This document shows positions 16,901 through 27,788 of a stretch of 64,000 nucleotides of DNA, one piece after another. Made by a program: the position numbers and the translations under genes. Source of the DNA: Pseudomarimonas salicorniae (GTDB lineage Bacteria; Pseudomonadota; Gammaproteobacteria; Xanthomonadales; Xanthomonadaceae); assembly GCF_023156535.1 (NCBI RefSeq), contig NZ_JALNMH010000009.1, positions 62,001-126,000 of the forward strand, written 5' to 3'. The notes beneath the pieces were generated by a model that saw only the letters and a list, made by a program, of their open reading frames with translations, had not been told where the DNA came from and ran no database searches. Within the stretch, counting starts at the first letter, position 1. Each line of letters starts with the position of its first letter.

Positions 16901-19900
16901 TCACTGGAACTTGTAGCGAAGTCCCAGCATATAACGCGCCCCGGTCTGGGTGCCGAAGAGCAGCTGATTCACGTTGCGACCGTGGATGCGCTGGGTCTCG
17001 TCGGTGAGGTTGATGGCCTCGAACGCCAGGGTCAGGTTCTCGCTGAACTGGTAGCCGATGTTCATGTCGAACTGGCCGTAGTCCTCGGTATAGGCAGGGT
17101 TCGGCCCGGCCCCGTCGAAGCGGCCGGAAAGGAACTTGTCGCGCCAGTTGTAGGCCAGACGCACCTGCCACGGACCCTTCTCGTAGAAGCCGACCACGTT
17201 GGCCGAGTCACTCAGGCCCTCGAGGGCAAACTGCTCGCCGATGACGAAGTTGTCATAGGTCAGACCCGAGTCGACGATCGTGTAGTTGGCCGATACGCCG
17301 AAGCCGCTGTCACCGAACATGTGCTGGATGTTGAACTCCCAGCCGTCCAACGAGGCCGAGCGCTGGTTGGCCGGCACGGTGATGCGGAAGTTGGCGATGG
17401 GATCACCGGGCTGGCCGACAATGGTGCCGGTGCGGTTGCCGGTGGAGTCCACACCGGTTCGGGTCACGCCCGGCTGCCCGTTGAAGTTGTCGAAGATGTA
17501 ATTGCGGATGCAGACCACGTCGGCCACGGTGCAGCCGTTGGCCAGCGCCGCGTTCCAGTAGTCGCCACCGATCGGGGTGTGCAGGTTGAACGGCGTGTCG
17601 ACGATCTGGGTGACGCCGATGTAGTTGTCGATGTTCTTGCGGAAGAAGCCGGCCGAGACGTAGCTGGCCTCGCTGTAGTACCACTCCAGCGACAGGTCGA
17701 AGTTCTGCGAGTGCAGCGGCTCCAGACCCGGGTTGCCCTGGCTGCCGGTGCCGCCGTCGACGCGGACCAGGTCACTCAGCGTCTGACCTCCCTGGATGTC
17801 GCCCCAGCCAGGACGGCCGATGGACTCGCCGTAGCTGCCGCGCAGGATGATCTCGTCGGTGACCTCAAGGGCCATGTCGAGGTTGGGAAGGAAGTAGTCG
17901 TAGCTGCCGGTCAGGGTGGTGAAGCCCTGCTCGCCGCGGATGATGCTGAGCTCGTTGGCCGAGCCCCAGGAGATCGCCGTCGCCGTCGGCACCAGGGCCG
18001 AGGAGGTCACGTCGGTTTCCTCGTAGCGCACGCCCACCGCCACGGTCAGCGGCATGGACAGGTCCCAGGTCTTGCTCCACTGCAGGTAGGCGCTCTTGGA
18101 TTCCTCGTTCACCCGACGGTCGGTGGTGAACTCGTTGGAGGCCAGGTACTGGTTGGGATCGTTGCCGGCGCGGGCCCAGGCATCCGCCGCGAGCTGACGC
18201 ACGGTGGCGAAATTCCAGGTGAAGAAGGCGCTGGAGAAGGCCGGGTCGTTGTGGCCACCGAACTGGTCGAAATAGCGACCCATGTTGTCCAGGGTCCATA
18301 CGCCGTCCGGATAATCATCCGGGCTGGTGGCGCCGCCCCAGTTGTCCAGCTGCACGTTGGAGAACGCCGAGCGGTTGTTGACGTCGGTGGCGGTGACGCC
18401 GAAGTCGAGCTTCGAGTAGTCCTCGAACTCGAACTGGCCACGGGTCTGAAGCTGCTCCACTTCCGCCTTCATGTAGCTGTTGCGGAAGCTCGAGCCGGTG
18501 ACCAGCATGCCGCTGGGATCGATCTGCGACAGGCCGCTGGGCAGCGCCACGTTGAGCACCGGGAACGGACGCGAGAAGTCGACCGTGGTGGTGCCGCGGA
18601 AGAAGCCCGCGGTGCCGAGGACCGCGTTGGAGCCGAACGGGCTGTCGGCGCCCGAGGTGGCCTGCGAGTCGTGGTAGTCGAGCTCGAGGCTCAGCGAATC
18701 ATTGACCTGCCAGGCGAAGTTGAAGCCCAGCGACTTGTTCTCGTTGACCGTGCCGAACATCGCGCCGCCCATGGCGAGATCGCTGTTGGCCGCCGGAATG
18801 AACTCCGAGTACAGCAGGGGCGCCGCCACCGGACCGTCGGTCCAGGCGCTGGACGAGGGGCCGAAATTGAACCAGGCCGACAGCTCGTTGCGGCGGTGCT
18901 GGATCTTGTTCTCGGAGTAGGTGTAGTCCAGCGTCGCCGTCATGTTGTCGGCCGGCGCGTACTGCAGGGTCAGCTGACCGTTGGTGCGCTCGCGGCTGAG
19001 TCCATTGACGCTGTACAGGATGTTCTGCGGCACCGAGTAGATGTCGTTGGCACCGGGGCGGTTGATGATGTTTTCCGAGCCGGGCGTGCCGGGCTGCGGG
19101 ATGGTGCCCCAGTTGTTCTCGTCGCCGCGGAAGGTGCGCCAGCCATTGGGCACGGAGACCTGGCTGAAGCCGAAGTCGCGCTCCTGGTAGCTGCCGCTCA
19201 GCGCGATGCCGAAGGTGTCGTCGGCGAAGGTGTTGCTGTAGATGCCGGACACCTCCGGCGTAACCGAGTCGCCCTGCAGCGAATCGGGCAGATTGTCGAC
19301 CGAGGTGTCATGCACCGCCTTCAGGCCCAGGTTGGCCTTGAAGCCCGGCGCGTCCAGCGGGCGCGTGGTCTTGATGTTGATGGTCGCGCCGATGCCGCCG
19401 GTCGGGGTCGAGGCGCGGCTGGTCTTGTAGACCTCGACTTCGGCCACCGCCTCGGAGGCGAGGTTGGCGAAGTCGAAGGAGCGCGAGTTCGACGCGCCGG
19501 TTTCGGCGATGCTCGAACCGGGCATTTGCCGGCCATTGAGCAGGACGAGATTGAAGTCGGGTCCTACGCCGCGCACGGTGACCCGAGAGCCCTCGCCGTT
19601 GACGCGATCGATCGAGACGCCGCTGATTCGCTGCAGCGACTCGGCGAGGTTGGTGTCCGGGAACTTGCCGATGTCCTCGGCGATGATGCCGTCGACCACG
19701 CCCTGGGCGTCGCGCTTGACGTTCATCGAGGAGGCCAGGCTTCCGCGGATGCCGGTGACCACGACCTCGCCGAGGGTGGACTCAGTGTCCTCGGACTTCT
19801 CCGCGGACTCGTCGTCGGCCTCCTGGGCGCCGGCGAGGCCCGGTTGTGCCAGCGCCAGCAGCAGTGCGACCGACAACAGCCGCCGCTGCGGCACAGGATT

Positions 19901-19912
19901 CATTGAACTCAT
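16901..19912 (-). CDS. TonB-dependent outer-membrane receptor
   Basis: This 1003-residue receptor is energised by TonB and probably imports an oligosaccharide or another large nutrient. A signal peptide covers about residues 1-29. A short acidic linker precedes the plug domain, which starts at GEVVVTGIRGSLASSMNVKR and includes FPDTNLAESLQRISGVSI and VRGVGPDFNLVLLNGRQ. The remainder is a large beta-barrel ending in the aromatic strand RYMLGLRYKFQ. The ATG at 19912 follows GGGGAGGG, which decides it over the ATG at 19903. A promoter with a LacI-type operator lies about 100 bases upstream. Its place beside GH3 and under the sugar operator makes a glucan or glucoside ligand likely, though halogenase partners leave other aromatic ligands possible. 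Confidence 0.95.
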   Translation of the reverse strand: MSSMNPVPQRRLLSVALLLALAQPGLAGAQEADDESAEKSEDTESTLGEVVVTGIRGSLASSMNVKRDAQGVVDGIIAEDIGKFPDTNLAESLQRISGVSIDRVNGEGSRVTVRGVGPDFNLVLLNGRQMPGSSIAETGASNSRSFDFANLASEAVAEVEVYKTSRASTPTGGIGATINIKTTRPLDAPGFKANLGLKAVHDTSVDNLPDSLQGDSVTPEVSGIYSNTFADDTFGIALSGSYQERDFGFSQVSVPNGWRTFRGDENNWGTIPQPGTPGSENIINRPGANDIYSVPQNILYSVNGLSRERTNGQLTLQYAPADNMTATLDYTYSENKIQHRRNELSAWFNFGPSSSAWTDGPVAAPLLYSEFIPAANSDLAMGGAMFGTVNENKSLGFNFAWQVNDSLSLELDYHDSQATSGADSPFGSNAVLGTAGFFRGTTTVDFSRPFPVLNVALPSGLSQIDPSGMLVTGSSFRNSYMKAEVEQLQTRGQFEFEDYSKLDFGVTATDVNNRSAFSNVQLDNWGGATSPDDYPDGVWTLDNMGRYFDQFGGHNDPAFSSAFFTWNFATVRQLAADAWARAGNDPNQYLASNEFTTDRRVNEESKSAYLQWSKTWDLSMPLTVAVGVRYEETDVTSSALVPTATAISWGSANELSIIRGEQGFTTLTGSYDYFLPNLDMALEVTDEIILRGSYGESIGRPGWGDIQGGQTLSDLVRVDGGTGSQGNPGLEPLHSQNFDLSLEWYYSEASYVSAGFFRKNIDNYIGVTQIVDTPFNLHTPIGGDYWNAALANGCTVADVVCIRNYIFDNFNGQPGVTRTGVDSTGNRTGTIVGQPGDPIANFRITVPANQRSASLDGWEFNIQHMFGDSGFGVSANYTIVDSGLTYDNFVIGEQFALEGLSDSANVVGFYEKGPWQVRLAYNWRDKFLSGRFDGAGPNPAYTEDYGQFDMNIGYQFSENLTLAFEAINLTDETQRIHGRNVNQLLFGTQTGARYMLGLRYKFQ

Positions 19913-19993
19913 GGTTTTCCCTCCCCTCGAACTCGTGCAGGACACGAATAGGTGACTGGCTTCTACCCCGGGTTTCTCGTACGGCGCGGGGGC

Positions 19994-20022
19994 ATTGCAC
20001 GCCGAAATGACAGCGTTGTCAA
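19994..20022 (-). promoter_or_regulatory. Predicted promoter of the TonB receptor operon
   Basis: On the minus strand TTGACA (20022-20017) is spaced by exactly 17 bases from TGCAAT (19999-19994). The -35 element lies inside the LacI-type operator, so repressor binding would block RNA polymerase. Confidence 0.5.
20008..20021. promoter_or_regulatory. LacI-type operator, site 1 (TonB receptor operon)
   Basis: The 14-mer TGACAACGCTGTCA (read on the minus strand) is identical to sites 22716-22729 and 31349-31362. It has the central CG and inverted half-sites typical of LacI-family operators. Confidence 0.8.
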
Positions 20023-20065
20023 CAAAGGGCGGAATGCTGCAATGCAGCATGTCCCGCCGGGCGAA

Positions 20066-22639
<2,574 letters not shown>

Positions 22640-22699
22640 CGCTCCCTCCCTTCGCTCCCTGTGGGGCCCGTCCAGCGCTTGGCGGCCCCGCGAGTCCGG

Positions 22700-22730
22700 A
22701 TTATGGCACCACGATTGACAGCGTTGTCAA
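22700..22730 (-). promoter_or_regulatory. Predicted promoter of the GH3 gene
   Basis: On the minus strand TTGACA (22730-22725, inside the operator) is followed after 19 bases by CATAAT (22705-22700), a five-of-six match to the -10 consensus. The predicted leader is about 54 bases. The slightly long spacing lowers confidence. Confidence 0.42.
22716..22729. promoter_or_regulatory. LacI-type operator, site 2 (GH3 / glucokinase)
   Basis: This is the same 14-bp palindrome as at 20008 and 31349, here extended to TTGACAGCGTTGTCAA by one matched base on each side. It lies between divergent genes and could control both. Confidence 0.82.
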
Positions 22731-22918
22731 TTGTCGTGCCTACTGACGTCGGGACGGGGTGGTCGCTGCAGCCGGGCCGCATCGGCCGCTGTCCGCAAAG
22801 CGGCAGCGCTGCGGGAAGGAGCGGGCCCGGAGGGGGCCATGTTGGGAGGGAACGTCATGCAGGCTTTCGAGGAATTGCCGATCACGGCAGGGCTGGGCGC
22901 TGGTCGGAGCTGGCCGGG

Positions 22919-23944
22919 ATGAGCTCCGAAAACCTCGCACTGGTGGCCGATATCGGTGGAACCTGGGCGCGCTTTGCGGTCGCCCAATGGCGCGGCGACA
23001 ACAGCCCGGTGCTTGGCCACCTGGCGCAGGTCGCGGTCGCCGATCATGACAGTCTGGTGGCGGCTGCCCGGCATTTCCTCGATGCGCTGCCGGCCGAGCT
23101 GCCGCGTCCGGACCGGGCGGTGCTGGCGGTGGCGGGCAAGGTTGATGGCGACGAGGCCGCGCTGACCAACCATCCCTGGCAGATCAACGCCCGGGAATGC
23201 AGTGCCCAGCTGGCACTGCACGATACCAAGCTGATCAACGATTTCACTGCGCAGGCGCTTGCCGTGCCGCATCTGAGGCCGGCGGACCGCCTAGCCCTGA
23301 ACACGCCCCCGGTCACGACGCGACGCGATTCCGCAACCTATGCGGTGCTCGGCCCGGGCACGGGACTCGGGGTCAGCGGATTGCTGTGCCGGGCGGGTCA
23401 GCGCATCGCGCTCGAGTCGGAAGGCGGACATGCCGCCTTCGCTCCCAAGACAGCCCGCCAGCGCGCCCTTCTAGAACACCTGTCGAGCCGTTACACCCGG
23501 GTCTCCTATGAGCGGCTGCTGAGCGGCGCGGGGCTGAGCAACCTGCACTGGGCGCTGTCCCGGATGGCCGGGGCAACGAACGACGCGGATCTGCGCCCCG
23601 AGCAGGTGACCCAGGGCGCGGTGGCCGGCGACCCGCTGTGCACCGAGGCCATCGAGGTCTTCTGCGAGGTGCTGGGCGCCTTTGCTGGCGATCTCGTCCT
23701 CACCTTCGGCAGCTGGGACGGCGTATACCTGTCGGGCGGACTCGTGCCTCTGCTGATCGATTCGTTGCGCGGCAGGGACTTCCGCGAGGCCTTCCAGAAC
23801 AAGGGCCGCTTCAGCAGTGCCGTGGCCCGGGTGCCGGTGCATGCCGTGCTCCACCCGCAGCCCGGCCTGCTCGGCGCCGCGGCCCGGGCGTTCGAGGCCG
23901 GCCAGCCTGAGCGGCCCACCCCCGCCGAGAACGCCGCAGCCTGA
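22919..23944 (+). CDS. glk: Glucokinase (Glk family)
   Basis: Glucokinase phosphorylates glucose with ATP to give glucose 6-phosphate in the cytoplasm. The 341-residue protein belongs to the bacterial Glk family, not the ROK group: it has ADIGGTWARFAV (phosphate 1 loop, residues 10-21), LTNHPWQI, LINDFTAQALA with the catalytic Asp, GPGTGLGVSGLL, ESEGGHAAFAP and a C-terminal GGLVP adenosine segment. The ATG at 22919 is chosen because the conserved protein begins there, although an in-frame extension reaches 22661. The operator at 22716 lies about 200 bases upstream, divergent from GH3. Its role with the beta-glucosidase and glucose permease is clear: it takes up the glucose they release. Confidence 0.94.
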   Translation: MSSENLALVADIGGTWARFAVAQWRGDNSPVLGHLAQVAVADHDSLVAAARHFLDALPAELPRPDRAVLAVAGKVDGDEAALTNHPWQINARECSAQLALHDTKLINDFTAQALAVPHLRPADRLALNTPPVTTRRDSATYAVLGPGTGLGVSGLLCRAGQRIALESEGGHAAFAPKTARQRALLEHLSSRYTRVSYERLLSGAGLSNLHWALSRMAGATNDADLRPEQVTQGAVAGDPLCTEAIEVFCEVLGAFAGDLVLTFGSWDGVYLSGGLVPLLIDSLRGRDFREAFQNKGRFSSAVARVPVHAVLHPQPGLLGAAARAFEAGQPERPTPAENAAA

Positions 23945-24303
23945 GTCACCCTGCAGGACGCTGTCGCATCGCCGCGACGAGTTGCGCCGGACCGCAAGGT
24001 TGACCGGTTGCCGCGGCGCTGAATGACCGGCCTCGGCCGCAAGCATGACCACGGCCGGCAGGCCGACTGCCCGCCGGCAGCGAAACGCTGACCGGCTGAT
24101 TTCGACCCGGAGTGTGAGTTCGGCAACGTGTGCAAGGGGCGCGAAGCAGACATTCCACAACACCCGAATGTAGGAGCCAGCTTGCTGGCGATCGTCCCAT
24201 CCGGGGCGCCTATCGCCAGCAAGCTGGCTCCTACAGCGGGACCGGGGCGAATGCGAACTTCGCGCCCGACGTGGCCCCTCGTTCGCGTGGCCTTGGCTGG
24301 TCT
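23945..24303. other. Gene-free gap between convergent glk and mscS
   Basis: This 359-base gap has no supportable gene. Bases 23945-24136 show no feature that I can name; 24137-24267 is the R1 element; the remaining 36 bases show nothing. Confidence 0.75.
24137..24267. repeat. R1 MITE-like repeat, copy B
   Basis: This complete 131-bp unit has terminal inverted repeats GGGCGCGAAG (24137-24146) and CTTCGCGCCC (24258-24267). Its perfectly inverted 24-bp inner arms lie at 24169-24192 and 24212-24235. It is nearly identical to copy C at 28419-28549. Confidence 0.93.
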
Positions 24304-25146
24304 TCAGCCCTGCCCGTCGGCCGGCGCAGGACGCGCCATGTGCATGGTCCTCTGCGGGAAGGGGATCTCGATGCCCGCGCCGTCCAGCGCCATCTTGATG
24401 TCGCGCAGCAGATCCGATCGCACCGCCCAGTACTCCTCGGCGCGCACCCATGGGCGCACGGCAAGGTCGACGCTGCTCTCGCCGAGGTTCATCACCCACA
24501 GCTGCGGCGCCGGCTCGGAGAGCAGGCGCGGCTCCTCGTTCAGCACCTTGCTGATCACCGCCAGCGCGTCCTTCGGGTCGTGCTGGTAGCCGACGCCGAT
24601 GGTCAGGTCGATGCGCCGCGTGGTCTGTGCGCTGAAGTTGACGATCGGGCTGTCCATCACCTCGGCATTCGGGATGGTGACCTGACGGTTGTCGGGCATG
24701 CGCAGCTTGGTGAACAGCAAGGTGACCGATTCGACATTGCCGCTCTGGCCCGCCACTTCGACGAAGTTGCCGACGCTGAAGGGGCGGAAGATGATCAGCA
24801 GCACACCCGAGGCGATGTTCGACAACGAGCCCTGCAGGGCAAGGCCGATCGCAAGGCCTGCCGCGCCCAGCGCGGTGAGCAGGGAGGCATTGGGGATGCC
24901 GACAAGCTCGAGGGTGGCGATGAGCACGATGGCAAGGCCGATGCCGAAGCCGAGATTGCGGGCGAAGCCGGCAATCAGCGGATCGGCGCCGGAGCGTCCG
25001 ACCAGCCGCTCGAGCAGATTGGCGAAACGCCGGGCCAGCCACTTGCCGACCCAGAACACCAGCAGGGCGAGGGCGAGCTTGCCGCTCCAGAGAAGGGCCT
25101 GGGTCTTGATCAGGTCCCAGTCGATGGACTGCAGGTACTCGTGCAT
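24304..25146 (-). CDS. mscS: Small-conductance mechanosensitive channel (MscS family)
   Basis: MscS channels open under membrane tension and release solutes during hypo-osmotic shock. The 280-residue protein has three membrane segments (about 18-38, 65-85 and 90-115). The third is the Gly/Ala-rich pore helix LGAAGLAIGLALQGSLSNIASG. The beta domain follows with FRPFSVGNFVEVAGQSGNVE and RQVTIPNAEVMDSPIVNFS, and then the alpha/beta cytoplasmic cage. This matches the size and order of the E. coli channel. It ends convergently with glk across the R1 repeat. The 105 bases upstream separate it from an unrelated hypothetical gene. Confidence 0.94.
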   Translation of the reverse strand: MHEYLQSIDWDLIKTQALLWSGKLALALLVFWVGKWLARRFANLLERLVGRSGADPLIAGFARNLGFGIGLAIVLIATLELVGIPNASLLTALGAAGLAIGLALQGSLSNIASGVLLIIFRPFSVGNFVEVAGQSGNVESVTLLFTKLRMPDNRQVTIPNAEVMDSPIVNFSAQTTRRIDLTIGVGYQHDPKDALAVISKVLNEEPRLLSEPAPQLWVMNLGESSVDLAVRPWVRAEEYWAVRSDLLRDIKMALDGAGIEIPFPQRTMHMARPAPADGQG

Positions 25147-25251
25147 GGGGACTCCTTGCTGCGCAGCCCCAGTCGCGGCGGCAGGGCACGACGACCCGGC
25201 TCGGACCCTGCTGGGCCGGTGGCGCCAGGGCGCCGCGCTGTGCCCGCAGCG

Positions 25252-25659
25252 CTAGAAAATATCGCCGCCGGCCGAGAAGGCCTGTTCCAGGTTGTCGCCC
25301 AGGCCGCCGATTTCCAGCGCAAGACGATCGATCTCGGCCGCGGTCAGGCCGGTGTAGGGGCGGTTCTCGCACAGCTGCAGGTAGGGCACGCCGTCCAGCT
25401 CGGACACGGCGAGGTAGCCGACCCGCTGCTCCCAGTTGAAGACCAGGGCGCGACGGGCGTCGATGCCGGTCATCGGGGCGATGGCGGTGCTGACGCGCAG
25501 GTACTTGCGCTCGTCCTCGCCCTCCAGCTCGGCCAGGAAGATGCCCTGGCGACGCTTGCCCTGGGCGATGCTCAGCTCGATGCCGACAAGGTAGGGCTCG
25601 TTGGTGGTCAGGGCGTAGTGGCTGGCGACGTGGGCGCGGATCTGTTCGAAGTTCTGCAT
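25252..25659 (-). CDS. Hypothetical protein
   Basis: This is a 135-residue acidic soluble protein that I do not recognise. It has no signal peptide, membrane segment or Cys motif. The pattern is an N-terminal helix, several beta strands (LVGIELSIAQGKRRQGIFLAEL, KYLRVSTAIAPM) and a C-terminal helix, as in YbjN or secretion-chaperone-like alpha/beta proteins; this is only a resemblance. The ATG at 25659 is used; an in-frame GTG four codons earlier is also possible, and neither has a clear ribosome site. It diverges from the alkyltransferase-like gene, whose start is 42 bases away. Confidence 0.72.
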   Translation of the reverse strand: MQNFEQIRAHVASHYALTTNEPYLVGIELSIAQGKRRQGIFLAELEGEDERKYLRVSTAIAPMTGIDARRALVFNWEQRVGYLAVSELDGVPYLQLCENRPYTGLTAAEIDRLALEIGGLGDNLEQAFSAGGDIF

Positions 25660-25700
25660 GGTCGGGTTCACGGAGAGTCGACCGGCTATGCTAGCGGCCG

Positions 25701-26060
25701 ATGTCCGAGTTGTCTGCCGCCGATGAACGCAGCCAGCGGATCCTGGCCGTGGTCCGGGCCATTCCGGCCGGCCAGGTGATGGCTTATGGCGAGGTGGCCC
25801 GCGCCGCCGGCTACCCGCGCGGCGCGCGCCTGGTGGCCCGCGCGCTGGGCGAGGTGGCAGATCCCGGCCTGCCCTGGCACCGCGTGCTGCGCGCCGACCG
25901 GCGGATCGCCTTTCCTTCCGGATCGCGTGGATTTGCCGAGCAGCGCCGGCGCCTGCGCGCCGAAGGGCTGCAAGTCGATGCCGGCGGCCGGGTCAGGCTG
26001 CCGGAGAGGCCCGCGGGCGAGGATCCCCGCGCCGACCTGGACCGCGCGCTGTGGGGCTGA
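25701..26060 (+). CDS. Alkyltransferase-like protein (ATL), Cys-to-Trp MGMT homologue
   Basis: This 119-residue protein is the DNA-binding half of an O6-alkylguanine transferase. The helix-turn-helix region (GQVMAYGEVARAAGYPRGARLVARAL, about 25-49) keeps the Tyr and Arg that flip the damaged base. The active-site PCHR motif is replaced by PWHR (58-61), so it cannot accept the alkyl group itself. Such ATL proteins bind O6-alkylguanine and hand it to nucleotide excision repair. The length is typical of ATLs, which lack the N-terminal MGMT domain. It probably forms a short transcript alone or with the esterase gene 79 bases downstream. Confidence 0.92.
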   Translation: MSELSAADERSQRILAVVRAIPAGQVMAYGEVARAAGYPRGARLVARALGEVADPGLPWHRVLRADRRIAFPSGSRGFAEQRRRLRAEGLQVDAGGRVRLPERPAGEDPRADLDRALWG

Positions 26061-26139
26061 GCCGGGCAGGACTTCCGGCGCTGTGAGCGTTCCCGGCATT
26101 GCCTGCACACTGCGCCATCGCCCCTCACAGGCCCCCTCG

Positions 26140-26985
26140 ATGCGCCGCCCCTGCCTGCCAGGACTGACCCTGCTCCTTGCCGCGGCACTGGCCGCAGCCG
26201 AGGCTCCGCGCCCCTCGACCGCCTCCGACCGGGTGGAAGTGCTGAGCCCGCCGCTGCTGCATCCGGCGCTGCCCTTCGCCCGCAGCCTGCGCATCTACCT
26301 GCCCCCGGGCTATGCCGCCTCCGACCGGGATTACCCGGTGATCTACCTGCCCGATGGCCAGAACCTGTTCAACGATGCGACCAGCTATGTCGGCGAGTGG
26401 GGTGTGGACGAGGCCCTGGACGCGCTGGCGGCAGAGGGCTTCGAGGCCATCGCGGTGGGCATCGACCACGGCGGCGAGCGGCGCATGCAGGAGCTCTCGC
26501 CCTGGCACAACCCGCGCTTCGGCGAGCCGCTGGGCGCGGCCTACCTCGATTACCTTGTCGAGACCGTCAAGCCCTTCGTCGATGCCAACTACCGCACCCT
26601 CAACGGCCCGGAGAGCACCGCCATCGTCGGCAGTTCGATGGGTGGGCTGATGGCGCACTATGCGCTGCATGCGCGCCCCGAGGTGTTTGGCCTCGCCGGG
26701 GTGCTGTCGCCCTCGTACTGGTACCACGAGGCGGCCTTCCACTACCCGCAGAACCGGCCGCGCCCGGCGCAGGCGCGCGTCTTCCTTTCCATGGGCGGCG
26801 CCGAGGGGCATGAGGCGGTCGCGCATGTCGAGGCCATGGAACGCCTGCTGCGCAGGTGGCCCGATGCCGACGGCGTCAGGCTGCGGATCGTCGAGGCCGC
26901 CGAGCACAACGAGGCGCAGTGGCGGACGCTGTTCCCGGAGGTGGTGCGGTTTCTCTACCGGCTTCCGCCCGCGCAGGGCGGCTGA
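26140..26985 (+). CDS. Exported alpha/beta-hydrolase, esterase D/Fes-like
   Basis: This 281-residue hydrolase has an N-terminal signal peptide (about 1-20) and the esterase_D fold. The strand-helix LRIYLPPGYAASDRDYPVIYLPDGQNLF, the nucleophile elbow GSSMGG and the late His in EAAEHNEAQW fit a Ser-Asp-His triad. Relatives include enterochelin esterase Fes, esterase D and carbohydrate esterase family 1, so the substrate may be a siderophore ester, an acyl sugar or a feruloyl-type ester. An in-frame extension to 25786 overlaps the ATL gene and is not used, because the signal peptide begins at 26140. The stop abuts the rhomboid stop on the other strand with no space. Confidence 0.88.
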   Translation: MRRPCLPGLTLLLAAALAAAEAPRPSTASDRVEVLSPPLLHPALPFARSLRIYLPPGYAASDRDYPVIYLPDGQNLFNDATSYVGEWGVDEALDALAAEGFEAIAVGIDHGGERRMQELSPWHNPRFGEPLGAAYLDYLVETVKPFVDANYRTLNGPESTAIVGSSMGGLMAHYALHARPEVFGLAGVLSPSYWYHEAAFHYPQNRPRPAQARVFLSMGGAEGHEAVAHVEAMERLLRRWPDADGVRLRIVEAAEHNEAQWRTLFPEVVRFLYRLPPAQGG

Positions 26986-27630
26986 TCAGTGCCGGTTGAA
27001 CGGCCACCGTCCGCGCCAGTACTGGATCAGGCCAAAGCCGAAGGCCATGCCGCCAAGGTGGGCGAAGTGGGCGACGCCGCTCTGCGTGCTGGTCACGCCA
27101 AGGAACAGTTCCAGCGCGCCGTAGGCGATCACCAGGGTGCGCGCTTTCATCGGGATCGGGGGGATCAGCAGCATCACCTGGCGGTTGGGGAACATCATGC
27201 CGAACGCCAGCAGCAGGCCGAACACCGCGCCCGAGGCGCCGACGGTGGGATAGGGGCGCTGTCCCGCCTCCACCGCCATGGTCGCCACCACCAGCTGGAT
27301 CAGACCGGCGCCGACCAGGCAAACGAAGTAGTACAGGGCGTAGCGGCGCTGTCCCCAAACCTGCTCGATGGCTGAGCCGAACATCAGCAGGGCGAACATG
27401 TTGAAGAACAGGTGGGCGAAATTGGCGTGCAGGAAGCCGTAGCTGACCAGCTGCCAGGGCAGAAAGCCCACGCTGATCAGCTCGCCGTGCATCTGTCCGA
27501 CCGGGAACTCGCCCCAGGGCCAGAGCATGAAGGGGATGAACAGGCCGCCGCCGGTGAGCAGGTCGGCGCCGAACACCAGCACGTTGCTCCACATCAGGGC
27601 CTTGGTGATCGGCGGTAGCTGGTCGAACAT
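26986..27630 (-). CDS. Rhomboid family intramembrane serine protease
   Basis: Rhomboids cut membrane proteins within their transmembrane segments. This 214-residue protein has six predicted membrane helices and the full catalytic set: HANFAHLFFNM in helix 2 (His 73 and Asn 77), the GASG motif with Ser 133 and the catalytic His 191 in AHLGGMAFGFG. The ATG at 27630 follows GGAGA closely and opens the conserved first helix; an open in-frame extension reaches 27966 but crosses the promoter palindrome of the next gene. The 3' end abuts the esterase gene exactly. Confidence 0.94.
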   Translation of the reverse strand: MFDQLPPITKALMWSNVLVFGADLLTGGGLFIPFMLWPWGEFPVGQMHGELISVGFLPWQLVSYGFLHANFAHLFFNMFALLMFGSAIEQVWGQRRYALYYFVCLVGAGLIQLVVATMAVEAGQRPYPTVGASGAVFGLLLAFGMMFPNRQVMLLIPPIPMKARTLVIAYGALELFLGVTSTQSGVAHFAHLGGMAFGFGLIQYWRGRWPFNRH

Positions 27631-27746
27631 GCATTCTCCGTGGTCGGCAAGGCGGCCGGTTCGCGCCGCGTCGTCGGTACTGGCTGCAGGCCGGACGCCC
27701 GTGACGTCCGCCTTCGATCCTCGACGCCGCACGCCGGCTGCGCGCG

Positions 27747-27765
27747 GGCCGCTATCATAGCGGCC
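27747..27765 (+). promoter_or_regulatory. Palindrome overlapping a -10 element
   Basis: GGCCGCTAT-C-ATAGCGGCC is a perfect 9-bp inverted repeat around one base. It encloses TATCAT (27753-27758), a good -10 hexamer about 30 bases before the 2OG oxygenase start. It may be an operator or a stable 5' hairpin. Confidence 0.5.
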
Positions 27766-27788
27766 GCGCATCAACATCCCGTGTCCCG

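Noticed and set aside
16895..19906. Open frame of about 1000 codons on the plus strand opposite the TonB receptor
   Set aside because: It mirrors the receptor gene codon by codon in GC-rich DNA; its product has no recognisable domain, while the minus strand encodes a full receptor with signal peptide and ribosome site.
22738..22743. A -10 element (GCCTAC) for glucokinase 17 bases after TTGACA in operator 2
   Set aside because: The match to consensus is too weak to report as a promoter, though control of glk by operator 2 remains likely from its position.
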